Positions 24,801 through 36,965 of a DNA stretch of 64,000 bases are shown piece by piece. A program made the position numbers and the translations under genes. Numbering within the stretch: position 1 is the first letter of the stretch; the number at the start of each line of letters is the position of its first letter. The stretch comes from Parus major (taxonomy: Eukaryota; Chordata; Aves; Passeriformes; Paridae), in NCBI RefSeq assembly GCF_001522545.3, contig NC_031771.1, forward strand, positions 2,472,283 through 2,536,282, given 5' to 3'. The notes below the pieces were generated by a model that saw nothing but the letters and a program-made list of their open reading frames with translations, made no database searches and was not told where the DNA came from.

Positions 24801-25450
24801 AGCCTCAGTGGGCTCTTCCACCCTGAATTTTCCTCCAACCCCGTGAGAACATTCCTCACTGGAACAGGCCAGTGCCTGGCTCTGCTACACTTGACACGAG
24901 CTTGCACCCTGCTCCATAAATAGACCTGCTGGAGTCAGTGGGGTTCTTCCTGGAGCAGGCATCAGATCAATGCTGCCATTAGTGAATTACTCCGAGAAAA
25001 TGAAGCTGCTTTTAAGAACTGTTGCAGAGTTGGTGCCCAGCAGAAACAGGCACTAATAATCCACACCGTTTGTAAAATTGATTTAATCAGGACAATGTAT
25101 GGATGTGCTCTCACAAACCCGGCAGAGATCTAACCCCGTGTGCTGTGCCGTGTGTTCTGCACCCCTGGGGCAGGCCTGTCCATCAAATAAAGAGGGAATT
25201 GCTTCCCTCTGAGGCCAATTCCCTGGGTGTCAGGAAAGGGAACTGCTCCTGAACACCTCCAGTTGCTCCCCCACCAGCCCCCCCAGGACAGTCTCCTTCC
25301 TCTGCTGGGATGGATGATGTGAAGGACAGACATTACCTGATCAGGCTGAATTTTCGGCACATGTGCTTTCCACATTTGAGCTTCCCTAGAGATTGCCATC
25401 TCCAGAAGGAGAGACAACCTCTGGCTCTCCAGGGGTCCTGAAAACTTCAT
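15374..25450 (-). CDS. CCNI: Cyclin I (complete coding region, six exons)
   Basis: Cyclin I is an atypical cyclin whose level stays steady through the cell cycle. In mammals it is reported to bind CDK5 and protect post-mitotic cells such as podocytes and neurons. The coding sequence joins, on the - strand, 25450..25337, 20123..19989, 17663..17589, 17429..17289, 16547..16317 and 15835..15374. All introns are phase 0 with GT-AG ends. The product is 385 residues, against about 377 in human. It starts [12 protein letters not shown]. The cyclin box spans roughly residues 42-150, with LDRFLA at 76-81 and [16 protein letters not shown] at 87-102. The C-terminal tail has the basic-acidic motif [19 protein letters not shown] and ends PPLQPVSVM. 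It faces SEPTIN11 tail to tail and CCNG2 head to head. Confidence 0.96.
16317..16547 (-). CDS. CCNI: CCNI coding exon 5
   Basis: This exon is 231 bases and encodes residues 156-232 in phase 0. The acceptor is TGTCCTGCAG|TTCCACGCC and the donor CACAG|GTGAGG. It begins [11 protein letters not shown] and contains [17 protein letters not shown] and [20 protein letters not shown], ending LLQKAQ. It corresponds to the second helical half after the cyclin box. Confidence 0.96.
17289..17429 (-). CDS. CCNI: CCNI coding exon 4
   Basis: This exon is 141 bases and encodes residues 109-155 in phase 0. The acceptor is CTTTTGCAG|AGGATTCC and the donor CATATT|GTAAGT. It encodes [17 protein letters not shown], then [15 protein letters not shown] and TPLDFLHI, the second half of the cyclin box. 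Met-Glu-Lys followed by Leu-Asn-Trp is the usual cyclin pattern before the last helix of the box. Confidence 0.96.
17589..17663 (-). CDS. CCNI: CCNI coding exon 3
   Basis: A short 75-base exon for residues 84-108, phase 0 on both sides. The acceptor is CCCACAG|GCCCGT and the donor GATGAG|GTAACT. It encodes [19 protein letters not shown] followed by TIEEDE, the core cyclin-box helix. The intron on its 3' side is only 159 bases. Confidence 0.96.
19989..20123 (-). CDS. CCNI: CCNI coding exon 2
   Basis: A 135-base exon for residues 39-83, phase 0 on both sides. The acceptor is TCTCCCCCAG|GATGTAGCC and the donor GTAAAG|GTAAAT. It encodes [18 protein letters not shown], then [20 protein letters not shown] and LAAVK, the start of the cyclin box. 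Confidence 0.96.
25337..25450 (-). CDS. CCNI: CCNI coding exon 1 (start codon)
   Basis: This exon encodes residues 1-38. The start ATG (CAT at 25448-25450) is chosen because it gives the family N-terminus [13 protein letters not shown]. The bases just before it, TTACC, are not a strong initiation context. The donor is GATCAG|GTAATG. Transcribed non-coding sequence on the same exon probably runs from an acceptor TTTTGCAG at 25494-25496 down to 25451. An in-frame ATG six codons upstream would add MDPRVT, but it is part of the intron and 5'UTR frame and lies before the conserved start. Confidence 0.93.
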
Positions 25451-25493
25451 GGTAACCCTTGGATCCACCTGCCACCCAGCTGGATACAGCTAC
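25451..25493 (-). other. CCNI: CCNI 5'UTR part of first coding exon
   Basis: Forty-three non-coding bases lie between a good acceptor (GCTTTTGCAG) and the CCNI start codon. Their length is not a multiple of three, so an upstream frame spliced in would not join the cyclin frame in phase 0. Confidence 0.65.
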
Positions 25494-28400
25494 CTGCAAA
25501 AGCAAAGACAGCTTGGTGAAACACTGGGCTGTGCCTGTCCAGCAGAAGGCAGTGCAGAGGGGACTGAAGCTGCAGGAAAAGGAACTGTTCCCCCAGCCCT
25601 GGCACAGCCTCACCTGGTAGCAACAGCCTGTCACAAAACTTGTCCAGTACAAATGGGAAACAAAGCAGAGACAAGGATTTTATCTTTCACTTCTTTGAAG
25701 ACAACAGATTTCCACCACCTGCTCTCAAATGGAGGAGATGATCTGATGGAAAAGGTTATTTAGGTAGTTCTGAGACTGCCTACCATGACTGTGTCTGCAG
25801 ATTTTGGACAGATTTTGGGCAGATTTTGAGCAGTGTTAAATGACTTAAGCGAAACAGTGAAATGGTAAATGAAGGGTAAATCCATGGGAAAGTTAGTGAA
25901 ACTTCCAATTCTTTGCATGAGGTCCTGTGCAATCCCCTCAAGGTGGATTTTGGCCAAACACTGGGAACAGAGTTTCCCTAACCAGGCATTTTCATGTGAA
26001 TACAACAAACAGTCCCGGCTGTATTTACAGGAAATGAGCAAGGTGCTGACTCTGAGGAAATAAACAGAATTCACAGGGAAAACAATCCCTTATTATAAAT
26101 AACAACAAAAGCAGCTCGGAGCAAATGAAGATTCAAGGTGCTTTCCTGGAGCTAAAGGAAACCTTAAAGACCAAGACTGGTAGAGAACAAATGTTATTCT
26201 TTATTCACACAACCTGCACCAGGTATAAAACAACACTCCAGTCTCACTTAAGAGCCCAGAAGGTTTTAAGTGGCAAACAGACGTCAGGGCCCTCTGTCCT
26301 GAACAGGAACCCTTTCTATATTAGATTTTTACATAACAAATCCTGCTCCATGAACAAGGGACAGCCTGTACTGGCTTGGCACATCCCTACACCAGGTGTC
26401 CAGATGAATAGACACAACACCTTGCAAGCAGGAGTCCTGAACAGGACTCTTGAAGCTCTGTGGTGTGCCTCCTCCTTACCAGTCTCCAAATGGCCACCGT
26501 GGGCTGAAAAACCCCTATGAGAAGTTCCTCACTTGCCCAGAGGGAGACTCTGCCTAGGGAAGTGAAACTCCAGAACCTCCAACCACAGTTTCTTTATGTG
26601 CATTCACTCGATCTTGCATTTCATTTGTAAACCTGGGGCTGATCCTGAGGACACTCACTGTAAATGGGGCTGAAGGGGAAACAGGGATGCAGAGTCACAG
26701 CCTCCCCTCGGGAGCTTCATTAGCATCTCATGATCCTCCCATCAGAGCCACAGTTTTCCCTGTGGCCAGACTGCTTCCCAAGGGCTGCATCCCTCACCAC
26801 CTCATGGCAAAGGGTGGAATGTGGCAAGGGTAGGAGCAGACCCAGGACAGAGGCCTGAGAGCCAGAAGACAGGGAGCAGCTCACTCCACACTTGTCAGGA
26901 AAAAAACAGCAGCTATATTTAGCCCGACCATGTCTCCTGTCATGAAATATTGATGGTCCTTCCTTGGTTTTGCAGGGAAGAGAGAGTAATTAGCCAACCC
27001 CCTAATCATTGGAGACAACACAGGGAAAAATTTCAGGCTGTTTTCTTGTGTTGTGACATAAATATTCCCACCATGTTTACAACACCAACGGGTTTTGCAG
27101 TCCTCTGGAACCAGCAAAGAGGTCCCAGTTGCCCTGATCCCCCCTGAGGATGTCCCTGCACTGCCTGGGCTGGTCAGTGGCCCCAGCACAGAGCTCAGGG
27201 TGTCCCGGGACATACCCAGGGCCTTGCAGGGGGCATTTTTAGTGAGCTCTGCTGTCAACAGCTCTCCAGCTGCCAAGGGCAAAAGAGAGGGGAAAATAAC
27301 CTTTCCTTTGTGAACTAGGGACGTAATTCAATTGAGGGCTGAGGACAATAACCTTTATAAGGGAAAAAGAAGAGGAATGACGCGCTTGAAAGTTTCCCTT
27401 GGAGCAAGAGCGGCGCGCAGTTTTCCAGCCGAGAGAGCTCAGCCGGGAGAGAGGCCAAGCACCCCGGGGCTGAATCGGGTTTGCATCTCCATTTACATAG
27501 CTCTCCATCAGATAAATGAGTGCCATTGGAAAAAACCGCCAGCAGGACTGCGTGCAGCCTTCCCAAAACACAAGGGAGCAGAGGCAGAGCAGGCTCTGGG
27601 AGGATGAGGAACAGGAGGGCTGGCACAGCTTCCCAAAATGCAGCACAGGGCGGTGCATGGACGCTTCTCTCTGCCCAGCTCAGGACAGGAACACCTGAGC
27701 AGCCCAGAAAAGCAGCGCTACAGAACCCTGGCGGTGTGGCAGCACCTCTTAGACACCAGCAGGGCCAGCAGGAGGCCTGAGCCTGACCCCACACCAAACA
27801 CTTGCTCCAGCCAGAGGCTTCCTGAGTCTTTCTGCAACCGAGCCTGAGCCACCCACAGCTGGAGGAACTGCCTAAGCTGGGAAAGTCACCATCACCTAAC
27901 TCACCCCAGCTTTGCTCCCTGATTGAAAATTGAACTTTAGCTCCAGGGTGCTGGCATTTTGGGTTCGGGGTTTTTTTTCCCCTGTGGTTACTTTGGGAGT
28001 TTTTCAACCACTGTTCAAACAGTTCCTAAAGTTCCTAATCTTCACTGGAAGGACAACTGGCTGCACTGAAACCTCTCAAAGAACAGCTGGGGAATTAAAA
28101 TAGGAGAAGTGAGCCCAGTCAAGGCTTTGACGCCTCCTGTGAGGAGCTGCAAGTTGGATCTTGCTCTGAAATTAGAGAGTCAAAACCTTGATGTGAAGTT
28201 TTCACTTGTGAGAGGCATCAAAAATCACCTCCTTATCCATGGCAAACACCCCGAGCTGGTCCATAAAATAAAGATCTATCATCTCATAAAGATCTCTCTT
28301 TGGTCCAAGTTTACAGCTACCTTGACTCAAAGAAATGCTTTTCAGTTTCCCTGGAGAGATTTTAGGCTGCCAAGTGCTGCAGGCTACAGTTTCCAAAAGC

Positions 28401-31400
28401 AGTTTCTGCAGGAATTGGTGCAGATGACTCCCTGACCAAGTAACACTTCATGGTTTGGGGGGTGCATTCGTGTGGGGTGCAAAACACAGGAGGTTTGGTT
28501 TCTTTAGGCTTTGTAATCACTTGCAGTGACTATAAAAAGTATCTCCTGCAAACAGAAGATGCTGCTTCAGGAATGTGCTCAGAACAAGCTCCTAACACAG
28601 CTCCTGATTTTCCTGCCCCCAGCTGCAATTTAAGTGTCCTCATACAACTGAATTACAAACAGCATCACTGAAATAATTCAGGGCAGTAACAAAAACCTTT
28701 GGTTTTGATTGTGGCTCGTTTCCTGTTTGCTATGGGGGGGTTGGTTTGTTTGTCTGTTTTTAACACAGCTCATTTTGTAAACAACTGACAAGATTTCTAG
28801 GGCTAAAGACAGCCCAAACCCCACTACCTTTGTTTTGCACATCAACCCAGGTGAGAATTCCGAACACGGGGCGTTATTCCAGTGGAGCTGAAGCACCACG
28901 CCAATTCCTGCAGACCTCCTATTTTCAGTGACCAGCAGCCAAATCTGCTTCAGCTTTAACAAGCAATAATAAAATCTCACAGATGACCTGCAAACAGATT
29001 TTTCTGGGCAGTGGGGGGAAGGCGAAGCAGAAGGAAGAGAGGAGGAGACTGAATTCCTCGGAGCTCCAGCCAGCCATCTGTGATTTCAAAGGATCCAAGC
29101 CTACTGCTAGCAGAAATGTCTAACTGCAAGTTGTGATTAGAAATTTCAAAGCTGTGGCCGGGGGCTGGGATGGATGTTAATTTTAGTACCTGGGGCTTTC
29201 TCTCAGCTTAACTCTTTCCTCATGGCCCGGCAGTGAAGCAGTCTGGGACTTTGTGCTGGGCAGAGGGAAATGCCAAGGCACAGCCTGGTGTGACAGCAAT
29301 AAATGAGCAGTGTGGGTTCAAATCAACCGGTTTGGCTTGTACGAAATAAATGGGCAACAGAAACAGCTCGGCAGTGTTGTGAGACAATAAAAGGGAAAAT
29401 GTATGTTTGGGAATACAGTTTCAAATGTTAACACCTAAGTAAGGTGTCTGTTTGAAGCAACAAACTGACTTCTGGTGAAATACAAAGCCCAGTACGAATT
29501 CTCCCCACGAGCAGCACCTCAGTGTCAGATCTAAGGGCCTGCAGGTGACCTCACACCTTTAACCAGCAGCACGTTAGAATCGTGGCTCAGCCCAAATTCG
29601 GAAGGAGGCAATTTTTTGGAGGCTGGGAGAGGAAGAGGGCCCTTGCCACTTGTCTGTGTGACTCAGCCCGAGCTGCCTCCCACAACCTGGTACAAAGGCA
29701 AGGCTCTGAGGTATTTTGGCAGCATCCTTCAGGCGGGCTCACGTACGCGCTCGCCACTTCTTTTCCTCCAACCAGATTTTTCCTAGGAGTGTAAATAAAG
29801 CTGACCTCATTTTAGTGCCCGTTTTCCAAACAGATGAATTTTTCCAAACATTTTAAAGGAACCTGCCAGCTAAAACCACGGGTTGAAAAGGGAACGCGGA
29901 GCGGTGTTTTGATGGAGGGAGGGGAGGGGTTTTTACATCTTGTTTTGAAACAGAAATCCCAGGGTCCATTTAGCAGCTAGGAAGGAGGAGCCCTCTGGAA
30001 AAGGGCTGCTCCATAAACAGGACCAGTTCTAAGAGATCTCTGCTCCCCTTCATTCCCCCCCAGCCTTGTGACTGACATCAGGGGTTTGCTGTTTATAGGA
30101 AACTTAAAATTGTATTTTCCGAAGTAGGGACTGCTAAAAAACAAGGTAGAAGATGAGCTCCTGACTGAACTTTCAGACAATGTCACCATTCTTCCCTCCT
30201 GGCGAGACGGGCGTGCTTCCAGAACCATGCCTGCCCCTCTCCCTGTTCTAGTGGCTCTGGTAGGAAGTGCCAGAGGAGGAGGGGGAGGAGGTGGAGGTTT
30301 GCCTTTCCTTTTTGTCTGGCAACTGCCAAGATGAGTCCATTGAAGCAGCCTTTGCCCAGAAAGGTCTTTGGCCAGTAACGGATTAAATATTCCATGCCAC
30401 AGCTTCCGAGTGGTGCAAACAGGCTGCTTTAATCACAGCTCCTTTCCCTGCTGGGGCAGCAACAGACCAAGGAAACTGTGGATAAAAGGGAAACACGGGA
30501 TTCAGCCCTAGGAGAGCAGCTCCAGCTGCAGAATGTATGTGTTGATACAAAGAGGAGATGAAACTCAATGTATTTTCCTGAGTTCTGCTCGGAGATTTTA
30601 TTTTGGTTTAGTTGAACCTAAAAATGAATGGAAAATGTAAATTCCTCACAACATTTAAACAAATTTCAGTAGGAATGGGCCCTGCTGCTGTTTGGCAACA
30701 GATCCCAAGGCTCAGGAACAGGTCAGGAATGTGAGCCTTTACTGAGTGCACTGGGGTGTCACGTCAAGGACAGTCATCCCTCGCCTGGGACGATCACAGT
30801 GGTCACACACCAAAAACACAGTGCCATCTTCTCGTTCACAACTGAAGCACCAGACAGAATAAGGAACGAAAGAAACCAGTGCTTGCTGAAGCGACCCACA
30901 TTATTTTTATGCTTTTCCCAATGTAAATGACAACCAAATCCAAGACAGCAACGGCTGAGCCTTGTACAAACTCCCTGTACACCACTGGCAAGGGAATGAG
31001 CAGCTCCCACAGGCAAGTGACCAAGCACCCTCTGGGTTCTGCCTGGGGACTCTCTGGATCTTTTGGGGACAAGGTTCAGGACTACTGGGGAACACCTGTG
31101 AACCTCTGAGGAACTTGAGGGCACTGCTGTTGCTGAGCCACTAAAGCAGGGAACCCCAGCAATCTCCAAGGAGCATCACCAGCTGCCTCAAATTAGGGAG
31201 AGCCAAGCACCTCCTAAGAAGCACCTGTGCAAAGTCTAAGAGGCAGCTGAGGGAGCAGGGCCTTGTACCAGAGCTGATGTGGAATTGAGGTGCTGTGAGC
31301 GAGAATTTTAGCAGCCCTACTCCAGTGCAAGCAGTCTCAGGCACGGTGGTGGTGCACCACAGGGCCTGCTCCCCAGCAGGGAGTGCCCAGGACCTTGGTC

Positions 31401-31849
31401 CTGCTCAAGGTTTGGTTGTCTTGGAGGAGCTGTGGTGGTGCCAAGTGAAGGAGTTTTAGGGCTGCACAACATCAGAGTTTTTTGGGAGATGGACAGGATT
31501 TTCTCTGGGACTTGTCAGCATGGAGAGCCTCAGCCTCATCTGCAACAGAGAACCAGGCAGTGCCCACCTCTACTATCAAGGTAAGTGAAGTGTCTGTGGA
31601 GAAGGGGAAGGGTGGAAGGAGGGAATTGCTGGCTTTAGTGCCAAAGGAAACCCTTAGCCCCACCTCAAGGTTTATAACTAGAAAGGCTCAAGGATGTGGG
31701 GGTGAGAGGACAGGAAGGCATCAAAAATTAACAACAAATGATGCTTAAGTGGCCTCAGTTTCAGCATTTGCATGTAAGCATGGCTACATCTGTGAGGTTC
31801 CGTTCTGGAAAAACCCCACACACACTTTCTTGCAGGTGAGCATGTTGGG

Positions 31850-32560
31850 GTGCTTCCCTGAGGTGTGTGTCTGCTTCTGAACAGTGTGGGGAGCTAACTT
31901 GGAGAGGTGTGTGCATGTGGAAGAGCACAGTGCTGGTCACAGGGCAGTGGTGGGATGGCTCCCATGGCCTGGGAGTGCTGCCCTGGAGGGACACAGGCTC
32001 TATTGAAAGAGGAGGTGCTGGTGCCTTGGTGCCCAGGGGGACTCCTGATGACTGTGATGTGTGCAGGCAGGACAGTGTGGGGGAGCACCCAGGATAGGGG
32101 GGCTCTGCTGGACCCCACACCCTCCTACAAGGAGGGGTTTGTTGGGAGGTGTGAGGGTCAGAGGCTGCCTTGGCTGCAGTGACCATGGGATAGTGGAGGC
32201 AGCTGGGGATGAGGTCAGACAGAAGCCAAAGCCCAGCTGGAACTGGCTCTGGCAAGCTCTGGGGGAGACTGAAGGGGCTTGAGTACTTGGGTGGCATGGG
32301 GAAGGCTGCAAGTAGGGTCTGGGTAAACAGACGGTGAGGTGGAATGAGAAGTGGCTGAATGACTGTGTCCAGAGCGTGGTAATCAGTGACATTTCTTTAC
32401 TGTGAGGTTGACAGAGCTTTGGCTGGGTTGCTCAGAGAGGCTGTGGCATTTCCATCCTTAGAGGCATTGAAAAGGTGTTCTGATGGCACAGAGCAAGTGG
32501 TTTTAGGTGGCCAAGTTGACCTTCAGAGGTACTTTCCAGTCTCAAGCACTTGGGGATCTC
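31850..32560 (+). mobile_element. Degenerate CR1 LINE remnant
   Basis: The stretch near 32150-32200 (AGGGTCAGAGGCTGCC, then TGCAGTGACCATGGGATA) matches the avian CR1 internal region as I recall it. The stretch at 32397-32520 (TTACTGTGAGGTTGACAGAG, then TTGCTCAGAGAGGCTGTGG) matches the 3' part of CR1, with much of the reverse transcriptase region missing between. It lies on the + strand, antisense to CCNI. The edges are approximate, and the part before 32080 is the weakest. Confidence 0.6.
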
Positions 32561-35500
32561 AAGGGCTAAAGGTTCAAAGCAGCCCAGATCTAAGGGCCCA
32601 GAGCTGCTTGTCTGTTCTTTAGGCAGCAAAAAGGCTCGAGAATTAAAAAAAAAAGGGGCAAACCAAACCTGGCATTATGTAATGTCTCACTAGTAGTCTC
32701 CCCAAAGCAACACATGCAGAGCATGATTCACTTCTCCCACCACCAATTTAACTTGGTATAAATCAACAGTAACTTGAAGGAAGTCACTCCAAGGAAAAGC
32801 AAGCTCACAAAGTATGAGGGAAAGCAGTAATTTTATAAAACAGGGCCAGAGGCTTTCAAGCCCATAAAAACTAACTCTCTTGAGGCAAGGGCTGACAGGC
32901 ATTCGGAATTTAAAGCATCATGCACCACCTTTTGAGTAATATAATCCCCTGAAACCAAATAAATACAATGCCTCTGTGGGCAAAAACACAGAGACAGGAT
33001 TCAGCAGTAGCTCTTTTTGTCTTTTGGCAGCAGTCAGTCATTAACATCAATGAACAGTGATAAAACCAAACAAGTTTATACCCAGTTCAACACCCACATC
33101 CAAAAAGTGCCCGACTACGATGGCTTGATGCCTCTTGACAACAACGAAAGAGAATTTCAGGAAAAGCCTGAAAGCCTAAGTGCTCACCATGGCCAATATT
33201 TTGCTTTATAGATTCTGACTGGCTTCAGGATAAATTAGTGATTACAGCTAATATCAGGATACAGTGTGAGGCAGTAAAAAGAGATAATTATGAGGAAATG
33301 AAGAATTATCTGCTGTTGAAACAATAGATCAATTATGAGGTACAGCACAGTAGCTGCAGAGCAGCATTCTTGTGCTCTGAGGGTACTGCCTCCTCTTTCT
33401 CATCAACCAAAGAGAACCCACAGTTATACAGTTTAATTATCCTCCAGGAGCTCGAGCTTGCTGACTAATTAGCCTCTTGTTGAGACAATACAGAAAAGGA
33501 TATAATTCCAATTGTCCGCAAAAATAGCACGGCACAGGCTCTTCGCTGCGTGTTCATCTCTCCTGTCCTGCGAGAGCCTTGATATACCCACAGCTCTGGA
33601 CAACCTAAAACCAGTCCTGAGCCTAGAATAAAATCAGCCCAGACATGGGAGCTCTGGGAGAGGGGGTACAGAGGAAGGGGAAGGAAGCAGAGTGTCTGAG
33701 GCGGTCTGTAACCGCAGCTGGAGTGCTCCTGCCGCTGCTTCCACAGCCAAGCTGTGCGAATCCCGCTTTGCTCCTGTCGCTGAGTGCATGCACACACTGG
33801 CAGGGCTCTCACAAAGGGAGACTAAGCTGAGGCTGATGGTTGAGCTGTGTGGCTGCAGTCAGGTGCCAACGCCAAGACTTACAGTCAAAATTATTACAGA
33901 GGGTAAAGGCTGATGTTTTTAGGTGTTCTTGTCTAACAGATCGCTGTAGTCAAGTCACCCCAGCCAAGAAACAGGGTCTCGCTGTGTGAGGTGAAAAACC
34001 ACCCAGAAGGTCCAAAAGCCTTTGGCAGATGGGTTCATCCAGCAGTTCCCATCAGCCTGGCAAAGATATTTGGTGTCTGGGCTGCTGAGCAGTATGGAAT
34101 ATCTGCAGTAACATGTTATTTACGAGTGAGCTTTCAGAGGAGTTTGCACAGCAAGTGCAAATAGCCACTGTGGTTAATAAACGAGTGTTGATAGTACTTG
34201 CAGTCAGCAAACACACAGGAAGGGAAAATGTCAGACCACATCTGCTTTGTACAGAGCCTGGAGACACCTGAGATTTCCTTCCGTTTCAATGACTTCACTG
34301 TGTTTCTTTGGCTTTTGAAAATAGCTATTATTGTGCTGTGTTCTCAAAGAAACTATTCTCAATGTAGCAGAATCCCTCTTAAAACCCCCCTCCTCAATGG
34401 CCAGCCTGGCTTTCCCACTGTTTCACTGGGGTGTGCTGGAAAAGGTCCTGAGTCAGGACCTCCTTGGGCCCCACAAAGTCATGGGAGCCAAGGAAAAAAG
34501 GCAAATACAGGCAGGTTCCTGGGCATGTTAGCTCTGGGCACACATTCTACGTGTTGCAGGGGAGGAACTGAGATCCCATGGCCATGTGGGATCCATCTGG
34601 AGATGCAGGTCTTGGCTCACAGTCTGGTCCATGCTCAGGCAATCGAGTCCTAAGGGTTATCATGTGGCACTCAGAATATGATGTCTAGTTTTCCTGAGGC
34701 CACTGCTCCTGCCTGACCTTTTTAAAATCCCTCAGTGTGGCATAAACTGCAGATGTTTTTATCTATCCCTTTCATCACCCCGTTCAAATGGATCATTTAC
34801 ACTAGCATGATGCTGAACTTTATTTCCTAAATACAAAAACCGCCTGGTAAAAACACAAATATTAGACCTGCGAATATCAATGTTCCCCAAAAGCCAGTTC
34901 AGCATGAGGTCACGAGTAATTACTGCTTTAACCATTGTATGGCTGGAGGTGTGCAAAGGAAAGCATAGGGATGCTGCTGGAGGTCTCATTCCAGTCTGTG
35001 CATGAGGGATGCAAAGAGGCAGGTGAGCACAGAAAGGCTGAGAATGGAAAAGCAAAGAGGCTGTAATTACAAGGGAGACGCTCAATGCTTTACAAAGCTG
35101 TGAACACTCAGTCCACCGAAAAGCTGCTCCCAGGGCAGTGACACGAGCAAAGACGGCAGCACTGAACGGTGTCACGCTTGAACTGACCCCTGATTAAACT
35201 GATAAATGTGGGTACGTGTTACTGGAACCACCTGGAAACAGGAAAACCAGAGGCAGTATCAGGATTTTTAAGCTGGGTCCCAGACCAAATACAGTGCAGA
35301 AGGACTTGGGACTAGAGAACAAACACAGTCAAAGCAGCAGCTGAGTTCTGCCACACCAAACTGTGTGTAAGTTCTACACAGGGGTGAAGGATAATTAAAA
35401 CTCTGTGTGTGTGTACATCTATATACACACACCCCCCCATGTGAAAGTTCAGTTCCTGCTGGGGAGAAGCCAAAAAATGAGCTTCCCACATCCCACGCCA

Positions 35501-36290
35501 AGGTCTGTGTAGGCACTGATGAGAACAAGCCCTCCCCCTGCCCTACGAGCCAGCCAAGCTACTTGAAAACCAAATCTGAATCATTTGCAGGGATCTGAAA
35601 TCCAACCCTCAAGACAAGGAAAAGATGCTGTGATTTGCTTGTTGAGAGACACCCTCACCTTGCCTGACCCAGGCTCCAGGTGCACCTGCAGTGGGGCAGA
35701 GGTGGGGGGCACAGCTGCCACCCCTGCAGCTGAGATGCTCCCCTTTCCAAAGAGTGTTGTGCACCACTTGCATCTTGCTTCATTTAAACATTTCAGTAAA
35801 AAAAACTCTCACCCTTCTGTCTTTAAAAGGTGTGTGTACTGTGCTGTGTACTCGCTGTTGCAGCACACCACTGAAGGAAATGTCTGGGAGCAGACAAAGG
35901 CTGATGCTGAAATAATTTTTAAGTTCAGGCTTGAATCAGCCTGCCGTCCAACTCCCTTACTTTTAAGAGTGGTAAAACGAGGGTTTGTTCCTTTTTCCCT
36001 CCTTCACAGGGTAAAAATGGGAGAGCAGGTTTTTCTGTGTTCAGTGGACAAGTTTTCAGGAGGACTCTTACTGTCACTGTGCTTTCTACCACAGGCACAA
36101 AACCCCGTGGCAATCTCGCTCCCTTCAGTTCACCCCTCTGGAGATGGCTTTAAAGAACACAATGCTGCTCTTCCTTCAAGGAAACTTCTTCCATCGAAGT
36201 CGGGAGAGCTAAGAGGAAAGCAGGCAGAGAGTGCAGCCCATCTCCGCAAATGAAGTACACGAACACAAGAGAGCAAAACCCAAAACCAGG

Positions 36291-36580
36291 AGGCCTACAG
36301 GGAAGCTGGAGAAGACTCTTCTTCGGGTACTGTAGTGATAGGACAAGGAATAATGGGTATGATTGAAAAAGGGGAAATCTAGGTTCGGTATTTGGAAGAA
36401 ATTCTTTACTATGAAGGCAGTGAGACACTAGAACAGGTTGCCCAAGGGAGGCTGTGGATGCCCCAAGCCCAAAAGCGTTCCAAACCAGGTTGGAGAGGCT
36501 GGGGTGTCCTGCCCGTGCACAGGAGTTGCAACTGCGTGATTTTTAAGGTGCGCTCCAGGTCCTTTAACATTCTCTGACTG
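36291..36580 (+). mobile_element. CR1 LINE 3' fragment
   Basis: This is the CR1 3' end pattern in order: TACAGGGAAGCTGGAGAAGA, TAGTGATAGGACAAGG, GGAAGAAATTCTTTACTATG, CTAGAACAGGTTGCCCAAGG, then a TGATTTTTAAGGT block near the end. It is truncated at the 5' side, as most CR1 copies are. It lies in CCNI intron 1, about 270 bases from the predicted non-coding first exon. Confidence 0.85.
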
Positions 36581-36846
36581 TAAATCCCGCGCTGTGACCG
36601 GAGTCACACCTGAGGCAGAGATGCGCCGCTGAGCCCCTGCATGGCCTGGGAGGTCACGGCCGAGGGAAGGCATAGGGACCCGACAAAGGGCACACAAAGC
36701 ACCGCTGGCAGGATGCTTGGCGCGCCTTTACTTTGCCCGTGTACGATTACAGCGTTTATAATTACAGCGCTGCACAGCGATGCCGTGCACGCTCCCCACC
36801 ACCCATCCCACAGCCCCGATCCCCCCCGTCCCCTGCCGGCTCTCAC

Positions 36847-36965
36847 CTCCCCTGCGCGGCGGCGGGGTGCCCGGCGGGGCCCGGCCATCAGCACCCCATG
36901 GCGGGGCGGCGGCGCCGGGGCTCCTCCGCGGCGCTTCAGCACCGTGCGGGGCCCATGCCCGGGGC
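36847..36965 (-). other. CCNI: Predicted CCNI non-coding exon 1 (3' part)
   Basis: On the - strand the CpG island contains a good donor, CAGGGGAG|GTGAGAG, ending an exon at 36847. Human CCNI has one non-coding exon before the first coding exon, and this fits that place. The 5' limit is hidden by or lies beyond the N run. It contains short upstream ATG frames. Inference only. Confidence 0.45.

Larger units (their letters stand above)
25494..36846 (-). other. CCNI: CCNI intron 1
   Basis: This is the long first intron, from the predicted non-coding exon in the CpG island to the first coding exon. It contains two CR1 remnants (31850-32560 and 36291-36580), a short GT/AC tract near 35405-35440, and an AT-rich stretch near 33225-33440. 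No coding exon was recognised. Open frames such as 35585-36253 (222 codons) resemble nothing I know. Confidence 0.65.

Noticed and set aside
33017..33211. 64-codon frame after a CAG in CCNI intron 1, considered as an alternative exon
   Set aside because: It is on the strand opposite to CCNI, has no good donor after it, and the translation is not recognised.
35585..36253. 222-codon + strand frame in CCNI intron 1
   Set aside because: No recognisable domain, and its end approaches a CR1 remnant. Treated as chance.
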